Assembly: GCF_018494085.1 (NCBI RefSeq)
Contig: NZ_JABBFP010000002.1
Location: forward strand, 496,001-560,000
Direction of reading: 5' to 3'
From: Rosenbergiella collisarenosi
Lineage (GTDB): Bacteria; Pseudomonadota; Gammaproteobacteria; Enterobacterales; Enterobacteriaceae
DNA: 64,000 nucleotides
Shown: one piece after another, positions 1 to 8,442 of the stretch
Numbering within the stretch: position 1 is the first letter of the stretch
How the letters are laid out: each line of letters opens with the position of its first letter
Position numbers and translations under genes: made by a program
The notes under the pieces: generated by a model
Databases searched by the model: none
What the model saw: only the letters and a program-made list of their open reading frames with translations
Told to the model about the DNA's origin: nothing

Positions 1-124
1 TATTCACCTGATTGATGTCGTGTAACCAAATCGGGAAGAAGGGGAAATAGGCACCCATGATAAAAAAATAGAAAAAGAAGAAGAGTCCAAATATCCAGAA
101 ATTACTATTTTTTAAATAAAACAT
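1..124 (-). CDS. lacY: LacY lactose permease, N-terminal fragment (cut by window edge)
   Basis: Reading the minus strand from an ATG at 124 gives [10 protein letters not shown] followed by a very hydrophobic Phe-rich stretch and [11 protein letters not shown]. This matches the first transmembrane helix of E. coli LacY (MYYLKNTNFW..., [11 protein letters not shown]) almost residue for residue. A GGAG ribosome site lies just upstream (about 130-137). LacY is the inner-membrane proton/beta-galactoside symporter of the major facilitator superfamily. The gene starts 29 bp after the lacZ stop in the same orientation, so it is the distal gene of the lac operon. Only about 41 residues lie in the window, so integrity of the rest and the presence of lacA cannot be judged. 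Confidence 0.93.
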   Translation of the reverse strand, partial: MFYLKNSNFWIFGLFFFFYFFIMGAYFPFFPIWLHDINQVN

Positions 125-153
125 GGCGTGCTCCTACTCCGTATATCAGTAAA

Positions 154-3285
<3,132 letters not shown>

Positions 3286-3295
3286 TTATGATTGG

Positions 3296-3313
3296 TCGTG
3301 AGGTAAATCACAT
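3296..3313. promoter_or_regulatory. CRP-cAMP site of the lac promoter
   Basis: The minus strand reads ATGTGATTTACCTCACGA, that is TGTGA-N6-TCACG, one mismatch from the CRP consensus TGTGA-N6-TCACA. Its centre is about 60-65 bp upstream of the expected lacZ transcription start near 3240-3243, the class I position seen in E. coli lac. The promoter hexamers themselves are weak (no good -35 at the right spacing), as expected for a CRP-dependent promoter. Confidence 0.8.
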
Positions 3314-3321
3314 AACCCGAC

Positions 3322-4410
3322 TCATTTCGGCGGCTCAGAGAGCTGGCGGAGCTGTGTCGCGATCTTATCGAGCTGCTCGGAAAGGTGCGTAACAGTAGTG
3401 CGTTGATCGCTAAACGCGGCGGCAGTACTACGTTCAACTAGGCGCACGGGTAATACCGTTCGACACCGCTGTTCCCCAGAGAGTAGCGCGAGGAGCTGCT
3501 CCACGCTGGTATTTCCAAGTAATACGAAATCTTGTGCGATGGTCGTCAACGGCGGCGTAAAAAAAGCACTGTCGTAAGTATCGTCGTAGCCAATCACCGA
3601 CACATCATCAGGGACACGGAATCCCGCTTCCGATAACGCGCGCAGCGTGCCTAGGGCCATCTGGTCGTTGGCAACGACGACCGCTGTAAAACGGTGTTTT
3701 TGAGCGAGCGCGATAACGGTCGCTTCAAATCCAGACTGGGCGCTCCAGTCGCCTGCCATTGAGAGAACCGGTGCTAGATTATTGGCCTGCAGCTGCAGGG
3801 TTGCACTTTCCCCTCTTAATGTCGCCGAAATCGATGCAGCAGGGCCAGTAAGCAGAAAGAACGCTCGATGTCCCAAATGGACTAGCCGTTCGATTGCCAG
3901 TCGGCTGCCCTGCGCTGGGTCGAAAAGGACGTAGTTCACCTGACTGGAGGGGCAAACATCGGTAAATATCATCGGTAGCTGTGGTGCCAACTGCTGCATT
4001 GCCGTTGCACCGTCGTCCGTCAAGGGAATGTTGATGATGATGCCATCGACACGCTGAGCGATTAAACTTTTTATCGCGTCATGTAAGGCTCTCGGCTCTA
4101 GGCTATCAACCATCGCGATAACGGTATGGTAGCGCTCTTGCGACGCCCGGGTTTTAATCGCGGCGGCGATCTGAGAGGGCGCGTGTAGCGCTAGACTGGT
4201 CGTCGCCAGCCCCAAGGTATGACTGCGTTTCCCAGCCAATTGTTGGGCAACTTTATTCGGCACGTAATTTAGCTGGTCGATAGCTTGGTAGACACGTTCG
4301 CGCGTCGCCACCGAGACATGCGTCGACTGGTTTACGACGCGGGAGACGGTCTGGTAAGAGACGCCCGCTTCACGCGCGACGTCGTAGAGCGTGACAGCGT
4401 TATTCTTCAT
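3322..4410 (-). CDS. lacI: Lac repressor LacI
   Basis: This 362-residue DNA-binding protein represses lacZY and is released by allolactose. The helix-turn-helix at residues 6-26 (VTLYDVAREAGVSYQTVSRV) carries the same recognition residues as E. coli LacI (YQTVSR), followed by the hinge helix NKVAQQLAGK. The periplasmic-binding-protein-like core has VANDQMALG and GYDDT, and the C terminus has a leucine-rich tail (LSEQLDKIATQLRQL) that in E. coli forms the tetramer. Length matches E. coli LacI (360 aa). It lies upstream of lacZ in the same direction, with only the regulatory region between them. The conserved recognition helix agrees with the E. coli-like operators seen here. Confidence 0.97.
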   Translation of the reverse strand: MKNNAVTLYDVAREAGVSYQTVSRVVNQSTHVSVATRERVYQAIDQLNYVPNKVAQQLAGKRSHTLGLATTSLALHAPSQIAAAIKTRASQERYHTVIAMVDSLEPRALHDAIKSLIAQRVDGIIINIPLTDDGATAMQQLAPQLPMIFTDVCPSSQVNYVLFDPAQGSRLAIERLVHLGHRAFFLLTGPAASISATLRGESATLQLQANNLAPVLSMAGDWSAQSGFEATVIALAQKHRFTAVVVANDQMALGTLRALSEAGFRVPDDVSVIGYDDTYDSAFFTPPLTTIAQDFVLLGNTSVEQLLALLSGEQRCRTVLPVRLVERSTAAAFSDQRTTVTHLSEQLDKIATQLRQLSEPPK

Positions 4411-4525
4411 GAAAGGTCACCACCAAGATTAGCAATGCCTTATTTCTACCATAGATTGAGAGAAATTGCCTGAGGCCGTAGAGCCCGCGCTCGTGAAACT
4501 TATGTTTTGGTCGAAGAGAAAAGAT

Positions 4526-4583
4526 AAAGCAAAAAGCCCGCTTAACTTTCGTTAAGCGGGCTTCTCAAATATGGCTCCTCAGA
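4526..4583. repeat. Left 58-bp direct repeat bounding the accessory insert (att-like, tRNA-Asn 3' end plus terminator)
   Basis: These 58 bp are identical to 7548-7605. The repeat holds a minus-strand intrinsic terminator (hairpin 4535-4562) followed by 4572-4583, the last 12 bases of a tRNA-Asn gene ending in GCCA on the minus strand. Beyond 4583 similarity to the tRNA fades (TTCGA and CCA of the T arm are still visible), so this is a duplicated 3' tip rather than a second tRNA. Duplicated tRNA 3' ends are the usual footprint of site-specific integration. No integrase is present between the repeats. Confidence 0.8.
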
Positions 4584-4746
4584 TTGGGATCGAATTTCAT
4601 CTATGACTCCTATTAATATTGGATATATTTTTTTAAGTGTTTTTTATACCAATACTTCTACCAATATCATTTAATCTAACCACGTATAATATAAATTAAA
4701 ACAATTTGTTATGAAAATTTATTGTTGTCTATTACTATGATTTTAA

Positions 4747-4978
4747 GGCTTTGTTGAATAAATCTAACTTTTGCTGAGTTGGAGGATCAGATCACGCATT
4801 CCCTGACAACATAAGCAGTACCGTGGCAAAGCAGAAGTTCAAAATCACCAATTGGAAGGCCTACATCAAAGCCCTCATCAACCGTGGTTCCCTGACTTTC
4901 TGGCTCGATGATGAGGCGATTAAGTCGTGGTATGACCATACAATCACACCTTCAGCATGTGGAAGACCTCAGCGTTAT
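4747..4978 (+). mobile_element. IS903-type element, left-end fragment
   Basis: It begins with GGCTTTGTTGAATAAATC, the 18-bp terminal inverted repeat of IS903 (IS5 family). The first part of the transposase follows from about 4823 (MAKQKFKITNWKAYIKAL... NRGSLTFWLDDEAIKSW), nearly identical to IS903 transposase. Homology stops at about 4978, inside the sequence for RPQRY, where it joins the ColE1-like segment. The right four fifths are missing, so the element is dead. It marks the left edge of the plasmid-like cargo; a second, longer IS903-type relic lies at 6394-7436. Confidence 0.88.
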
Positions 4979-5098
4979 ACGCCATGTAAGGTAACTATCA
5001 CTTGAGTCCAACCCTTACAGACACGACCTCTCGCCACTGCGGTAGCAATTGATAATTGGAGAGATAGCAGGAGGTTACTGAGCGTAAATATATACGAC

Positions 5099-5128
5099 TT
5101 GAAGACATCTGCCTTTAAAGACTAAACT
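5099..5128 (+). promoter_or_regulatory. RNA I promoter, ColE1-like
   Basis: A -35 TTGAAG (5099-5104) and -10 TAAACT (5123-5128) are separated by 18 bp. This is the same -35 hexamer and the same spacing as the ColE1 RNA I promoter (TTGAAG, 18 bp, TACACT). It looks intact. Confidence 0.7.
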
Positions 5129-5134
5129 GACCGT

Positions 5135-5232
5135 ACTGATTTGGTGACTGATGCCCGCTAGGGGGCAGTTATCGTCCGGTTTCGGAGGGTTACCAGATCA
5201 ACCAACCTGCCTTCCGGCGGGTTGGTTCGTTT
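5135..5232 (+). ncRNA. ColE1-type RNA I (antisense replication inhibitor), apparently complete
   Basis: About 98 nt correspond to ColE1 RNA I (about 108 nt), starting ACTGATTTGGT (ColE1: ACAGTATTTGGT). It keeps the arrangement of stem-loops: a GC-rich first arm (GCCCGCTAGGGGGC), a second arm around CCGGTTTCGG, and a strong terminator hairpin at about 5200-5227 (AACCAACCTGCC / GGCGGGTTGGTT) followed by CGTTT. RNA I normally pairs with nascent RNA II and blocks plasmid replication. Its promoter (5099-5128) is conserved while the opposing RNA II is truncated. If expressed, it would be a free-standing trans-acting RNA. Its loops differ from classic ColE1, so it would act only on plasmids with matching loops (inference). 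Confidence 0.72.
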
Positions 5233-5242
5233 ACAGGACAAG

Positions 5243-5268
5243 AGATTACGCTAGAAAAAAGATCTCAA
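5243..5268 (-). promoter_or_regulatory. RNA II promoter remnant with shortened spacer
   Basis: On the minus strand, -35 TTGAGA (5263-5268) and -10 TAATCT (5243-5248) are both identical to the ColE1 RNA II promoter hexamers. The spacer is 14 bp, against 17 bp in ColE1, which should weaken it strongly. This leaves the inhibitor promoter in better shape than the primer promoter. Confidence 0.65.
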
Positions 5269-5337
5269 GAAGATCGTAATGAAAAAACATTTGCTATAAC
5301 AATGAATGTAATATTTTACGCTTAAGGAGATATTGGA

Positions 5338-5940
5338 ATGGAACCCAAAGTAGGACTTCTCACTTTCAGAGCTGAAGGCAACAACCTATTAAATAGTAAT
5401 TTCTATTCACGAAAATTACACTGGCCCGGAATATCATCACATTGTAACCAATATGGCTCAGGCGTAACGATAGGGCGTGGCTATGATATGAAACACAGAT
5501 TACGCAATGAAATAATAAGCGACCTAATATCTTCAGGAATCCCGTTTGAAAAAGCAAAACTGATAGCTGAAGGTTCAAATAAAAGCCATTGCAGCGCTCG
5601 CGATTTTGTAAAAGAAAACAGAAATAAGATAGAAGATATAACCGAGATTCAGCAATTAAGGCTCTTTGAGTTGACATATAAAGGTTACTTAAGTGATTCC
5701 ATCCGGTTTTACAATAGATATAAAAAGCACGATTCAATCTCTTGGGAAAATTTACATCCAATATTAAAGGATGTATTCGTCGATATGAAATACCAAGGGG
5801 TTTTAAATCAGAAGATGGTTCCGATATTCGGAAGGAACAAAAAAAATGACGTGATCGACATGATAAAGGGAAATATTGTAATACTTAGCTTTGAGCAAGG
5901 AAGAGGTAGAATACCCTATATACAAGGAGGTATGCCATGA
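5338..5940 (+). CDS. Pesticin-like muramidase (lysozyme-type toxin domain), stand-alone
   Basis: The 200-residue protein resembles the C-terminal muramidase domain of pesticin and related phage/bacteriocin lysozymes, which cut peptidoglycan glycan strands in the periplasm. Seen: TFRAEG with Glu13, then SGVTIGRGYDMK with Thr44 and Asp50. In pesticin the catalytic set is Glu178, Thr201 and Asp207, with the same six-residue Thr-Asp step. A conserved HWPG motif lies at 28-31. There is no receptor-binding or translocation domain, no signal peptide and no transmembrane segment, so export or delivery is unexplained. The start follows an AAGGAG ribosome site, so the gene is not simply a truncated 3' end. 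Its stop overlaps the next start (ATGA), coupling it to the LprI-type gene. Strongly AT-rich codon use contrasts with the flanks and suggests transfer. No LexA box was seen upstream. Confidence 0.82.
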   Translation: MEPKVGLLTFRAEGNNLLNSNFYSRKLHWPGISSHCNQYGSGVTIGRGYDMKHRLRNEIISDLISSGIPFEKAKLIAEGSNKSHCSARDFVKENRNKIEDITEIQQLRLFELTYKGYLSDSIRFYNRYKKHDSISWENLHPILKDVFVDMKYQGVLNQKMVPIFGRNKKNDVIDMIKGNIVILSFEQGRGRIPYIQGGMP

Positions 5941-6383
5941 AATCGTTTAACATGATAGCATTTCTTATAATATTAATATCTGCATCTGCATCTGCATCTG
6001 CATCTGCATCTGCATCTGCATCTGATGAAGAAAAAAATGCCACCAGTGAAATAATAAAAATATGCATGAACATAAAATACTCACCTGATGTAATAGATTG
6101 CATGATGAAAAAACAAAAGGAAACAAAAAAAGAGTACAATAAAGAATTTGAAATATATCTAAAATCAGAATTAAATCAGGATGAAATAGTTCATGACAAG
6201 AGATCATTTACTAAACTAGTAAAAAAAGCTAAAGAAGGATGGGATTTATATACAGAGAATGAATGTTTAGCTGAAGCCGCTAGTTATGAAAAAAACAACG
6301 ATGGGTACAATGCCACATATAATATATGCCTCATACAAAAAAACATCCAGAGAATTAAATATTACAAAGAAAATAAATATTAA
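5937..6383 (+). CDS. LprI/DUF1311-type periplasmic lysozyme inhibitor, probable immunity protein
   Basis: The protein has 148 residues. An N-terminal signal peptide (MKSFNMIAFLIILI) runs into seven Ser-Ala repeats that offer many signal-peptidase sites. The mature part has four cysteines (43, 55, 110, 131) and the LprI/DUF1311 layout: an early C-x11-C, a YNKEFEIYLK helix, then a KKAKEGWDLYTENEC block with Trp102 and Cys110, and a last Cys131 with QKNIQRIKYY. Known LprI-family members bind and inhibit lysozymes in the periplasm. The gene overlaps the muramidase gene by 4 bp (ATGA), so a toxin/inhibitor pair is the simplest reading; actual inhibition is inference. It is very AT-rich and shares the foreign composition of its partner. 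Confidence 0.75.
   Translation: MKSFNMIAFLIILISASASASASASASASDEEKNATSEIIKICMNIKYSPDVIDCMMKKQKETKKEYNKEFEIYLKSELNQDEIVHDKRSFTKLVKKAKEGWDLYTENECLAEAASYEKNNDGYNATYNICLIQKNIQRIKYYKENKY
5979..6020 (+). repeat. Seven perfect TCTGCA hexamers in the inhibitor signal peptide
   Basis: Seven uninterrupted copies of TCTGCA encode (Ser-Ala)7 at residues 15-28. The unit is a multiple of three, so slippage changes the length of the signal-peptide end and mature N terminus without shifting frame. Confidence 0.95.
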
Positions 6384-6393
6384 GGGTGTTTTT

Positions 6394-7436
6394 TTCTTTA
6401 TTAAATAAATCTAACTTTTGCTGAGTTGGAGGATCAGATCATTCATCCACTGACAACACAGGCAGTATCGTGGCAAAAAAGCAGAAGTTCAAAATGACCA
6501 ATTGGAAGGCCTACATCATCAACCGTGGTTCCCTCACTTTCTGGCTCGATGATGAGGCGATTAAGTCGTGGTATGACCACACAGCCACACCTTCAGCACG
6601 GGAAGCCCCCAGCGTTATTCTGATCTGGCCATCACCACCGCTCTGATGATTAAACGCGTATTCCGGCTGAGCCTGGGGCTACACAGGGTTTCATTGACTC
6701 CACTTTCGCCCTAATGAATGTTCCATTGCGTTGCCCAGATTACCCCTGCGTTAGCAAACGGGAGAAGTCGGTCAATGTCAGTTTCAAAATAGCCATCCGG
6801 GGTTAAATCGCACACTTTGTGATTGATTCCACCGGCCTGAAGGTCTTAGGTAAAGTGGAGTGGAAAGTCAGGAAACACGGTAAAGAGCGGCATTGGGCCT
6901 GGCGTAAGTTGCCTCTAGCCGTTGATGCGAAGACGCATGAAATTATCTGTGCAGACCTGTCGCTAAACAATGTCACGGACTAGGAAGCCTTTCCGGGCCT
7001 TATCCGGCTGGCTTACAGAAAAATTAGGTCGGTGGACGGCGCTTACGACACTCGGTTGCGTCACGATGAACTTCGGCGTAAGCATATCAGCGTACTGATC
7101 CCGCCCGGAAAGGAGCGGGTTACTGGCCCGAAGAGTACGTGGACCGAAACCGTGCAGTAGCAAATCAGCGTCTGAGCAGGAGCAATGAGCGGTGGAAGTG
7201 GACAACTGATTACAACCGTCGCTCGATAGCGGAAACGGCGATGTACAGGGTAAAACAGCGGTTTGGAGGTTCACTGACACTGCGTGATTATGATGGACGA
7301 GTCGCGGAGGCTATGGCCATGGTGCGTGCACTGAACAAAACGACGAAGTTAGGTATGCCCGAAAGCGTGAGAATTGCTTGAAAATCTGGCCGACTGCAGA
7401 GATTCTTGCCCGAATAATGATTTGTTCAACAAAGCC
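6394..7436 (+). pseudogene. IS903-type insertion sequence with decayed transposase
   Basis: This 1043-bp relic (IS903 is 1057 bp) has a degenerate left inverted repeat (14 of 18 matches, 6394-6411) and a right one GATTTGTTCAACAAAGCC at 7419-7436. The transposase can be followed from about 6470 (KKQKFKMTNWKAY) to the end at about 7380 (RNRAVANQRLSRSNERWKW... MYRVKQRFGG... GMPESVRIA). It is broken by small deletions, frameshifts and in-frame stops, for example the TAG in NNVTD*EAFPG near 6980. The C-terminal third (7139-7381) is still open. IS903 belongs to the IS5 family (DDE transposase). It cannot move by itself. Together with 4747-4978 it brackets the ColE1-like and toxin segment. Confidence 0.88.
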
Positions 7437-7547
7437 AAAGTAAGGCCAAAACATCTTTATCAGCATTTCTACCAGCAAAGGGGTGTAGCTTCACGTGCTT
7501 CCTATTAGACATGAATACACAAGCTTGAAGGGCTAACCAATCGATAA

Positions 7548-7605
7548 AAAGCAAAAAGCCCGCTTAACTTTCGTTAAGCGGGCTTCTCAAATATGGCTCC
7601 TCAGA
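7548..7605. repeat. Right 58-bp direct repeat, overlapping tRNA-Asn 3' end
   Basis: Identical to 4526-4583. It includes the tRNA-Asn terminator (hairpin 7557-7584 with T-run on the minus strand) and the last 12 bases of the tRNA-Asn gene. The roughly 3.0 kb between the repeats is the accessory insert. Confidence 0.8.
7557..7584 (-). terminator. Intrinsic terminator of tRNA-Asn
   Basis: A 12-bp stem (AGCCCGCTTAAC / GTTAAGCGGGCT) with a four-base loop is followed on the minus strand by a run of T. It lies 9 bp past the CCA end of the tRNA. A copy is at 4535-4562. Confidence 0.88.
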
Positions 7606-7669
7606 CTGGACTCGAACCAGTGACATACGGATTAACAGTCCGCCGTTCTACCAACTGAACTACAGAGGA
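7594..7669 (-). tRNA. tRNA-Asn (GUU), with an acceptor-stem mismatch
   Basis: The 76-nt cloverleaf on the minus strand has the anticodon loop CTGTTAA (anticodon GTT) and an encoded CCA. It matches E. coli tRNA-Asn except in the acceptor arm. The 5' strand is TCCTCTG and the 3' strand is CTGAGGA, leaving U6 opposite U67; E. coli and the second copy at 17660 have A67. The changed base lies inside the 58-bp repeat shared with 4526-4583, so it is linked to the insertion event. A strong promoter and a terminator flank it. Confidence 0.96.
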
Positions 7670-7690
7670 ATTGTCGTGAAGACGGGGCAG

Positions 7691-7719
7691 ATAGTAGTGT
7701 TGCGCGCGTTCTTTGTCAA
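7691..7719 (-). promoter_or_regulatory. Promoter of tRNA-Asn (first copy)
   Basis: On the minus strand there is a -35 TTGACA (7714-7719), a 17-bp spacer, and a -10 TACTAT (7691-7696). A GC-rich discriminator (CTGCCCCG) follows, typical of stringently controlled stable-RNA promoters. Confidence 0.88.
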
Positions 7720-7777
7720 AGGGGTTTTTGCCTTATTGCGTTCGTTTGCTGCGTAAATAATCAAGCTGGTTACCCTC

Positions 7778-7828
7778 TGCGCAATACGATGTGCACCTCG
7801 CGGCGTATAAATGCTTCAAAATGGTGCA
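7778..7828 (+). promoter_or_regulatory. Two NtrC-type enhancer sites upstream of nac
   Basis: TGCTTCAAAATGGTGCA at 7812-7828 matches the NtrC (NRI) consensus TGCACCA-N3-TGGTGCA in all but two specified bases. A weaker partner, TGCGCA-N6-TGTGCA, lies at 7778-7795. Their centres are about 33 bp apart (three helical turns), and they lie about 100 and 130 bp upstream of the expected start. This is the usual layout for sigma-54 promoters activated by phosphorylated NtrC. Confidence 0.65.
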
Positions 7829-7891
7829 ATATCGGTTAGCTCAGGCCTATTTCCTGCCCGCAAGGCCAGGCTCAACTGGCCGCCGACAAGT

Positions 7892-7908
7892 TGGCCTAAT
7901 AATTGCTT
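7892..7908 (+). promoter_or_regulatory. Sigma-54 promoter of nac
   Basis: TGGCCTAATAATTGCTT carries the invariant GG and GC dinucleotides exactly 10 bp apart, with TGGC and TTGC blocks as in the consensus TGGCAC-N5-TTGCA. It lies 54 bp upstream of the nac start. E. coli and Klebsiella nac are transcribed from such a promoter under nitrogen limitation. Confidence 0.68.
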
Positions 7909-7961
7909 AACAAAATACCTTGCGGCGGTTTGGCGCCATTCATCCTTGGTAGGAGCTAATA

Positions 7962-8240
7962 ATGAATCTAAGACGCTTGAAGTACTTCGTTAAAATTGTT
8001 GATACCGGCAGTTTGACGCGGGCGAGTGAAGTGTTACATATCGCTCAACCTGCACTGAGTCAGCAACTCGCGACCTTGGAGGGTGAGTTTAACCAGCAAT
8101 TATTAATTCGTACGAAACGCGGCGTGACCCCGACAGAAGCCGGACAGGTACTTTACCACCACGCGAAGTCGATTCTTAAACAATGTGAGTTTGCGCGTGT
8201 CGCGGTGTCGTCAACACCGCTGATGACCCAATCAGCCTAA
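7962..8240 (+). pseudogene. nac: Truncated Nac (nitrogen assimilation control LysR regulator), DNA-binding part only
   Basis: The 92 residues match the N terminus of Nac (E. coli: MNFRRLKYFVKIVDIGSLTQAAEVL, QPALSQQ, LEGELNQQLLIRTKRGVTPT) through the winged helix-turn-helix and into the linker helix (HHAKSILKQCE). After that the match ends and a TAA follows. No trace of the roughly 210-residue effector domain was seen in 8241-8440. A good GGAG ribosome site and an Ntr-type promoter remain upstream. In Klebsiella, artificially shortened Nac keeps DNA binding and part of its activity, so this could be a functional mini-regulator as well as a pseudogene. Its place beside tRNA-Asn matches the E. 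coli nac-asnV neighbourhood. Confidence 0.8.
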
Positions 8241-8339
8241 AAGTCCGCCTAAGCGTAAAGCCGTCCAGTAACTTTCTTGAGCTAAGTGATAAAAAACTAT
8301 TGCTCAGGCGGCTTCCCCCCTTTAGGATCCTTCGCCGGA

Positions 8340-8355
8340 ACGAAAACGTTTACGT
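8340..8355. promoter_or_regulatory. PurR box upstream of purine permease
   Basis: The palindrome ACGAAAACGTTTACGT differs from the ideal PurR operator ACGCAAACGTTTGCGT at two positions only. It lies 88 bp upstream of the permease start, which suggests repression by PurR with hypoxanthine or guanine. Confidence 0.72.
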
Positions 8356-8442
8356 GCCGACTACGTTCACACTCTGAGCACGCGATCAATCATGTTTGTT
8401 GAATTGCATCGTGTATAAATGACGATAATTTGAGAAAAAACC

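Larger units (their letters stand above)
4979..5242 (-). pseudogene. ColE1-type RNA II replication primer, 5' portion only
   Basis: On the minus strand this aligns by eye with the 5' half of ColE1/pMB1 RNA II, the pre-primer of plasmid replication. Landmarks in plus orientation include GCCACTG near 5034, TTGAAG at 5099, GATTTGGT near 5138, CAGTTATC near 5166, and the block GATTACG...GATCTCAAGAAGATC at 5244-5276, each with its ColE1 counterpart in the same order. ColE1 RNA II runs about 555 nt to the RNase H cleavage site (oriV). Here only about 260 nt remain before the IS903 junction at 4978, so the origin is lost. It cannot prime replication as it stands. Confidence 0.75.

Noticed and set aside
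3320..3400. O3-like lac operator near the lacI end
   Set aside because: No sequence resembling GTGAGCG with its symmetric partner was found at the expected place.
4823..5005. Intact 60-aa protein starting MAKQKFKITNW
   Set aside because: It is the truncated N terminus of IS903 transposase, not a separate gene.
5277..5337. LexA (SOS) box upstream of the muramidase, expected for a colicin-type operon
   Set aside because: No CTGT-N8-ACAG motif is present, so SOS control cannot be supported.
5338..5940. Phage endolysin reading of the muramidase
   Set aside because: No holin, spanin or other phage gene is nearby, and the overlapping secreted inhibitor and ColE1 sequence favour a bacteriocin origin. 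It is kept only as an alternative.
5979..6020. CRISPR-like repeat array
   Set aside because: The repeats are 6 bp, contiguous and without spacers, in coding phase. No CRISPR array was seen anywhere in the window.
5885..6207. Minus-strand open frames with Asp-Ala or Gln-Met repeats
   Set aside because: These are antisense readings of the TCTGCA repeat inside the inhibitor gene; no ribosome sites, and the plus-strand gene explains the sequence.
7139..7381. Separate 80-aa protein
   Set aside because: It is the still-open C-terminal third of the decayed IS903 transposase.
4526..7605. Integrative phage or ICE
   Set aside because: The segment is only 3 kb and has no integrase, excisionase or structural genes; only the repeat structure suggests site-specific integration.
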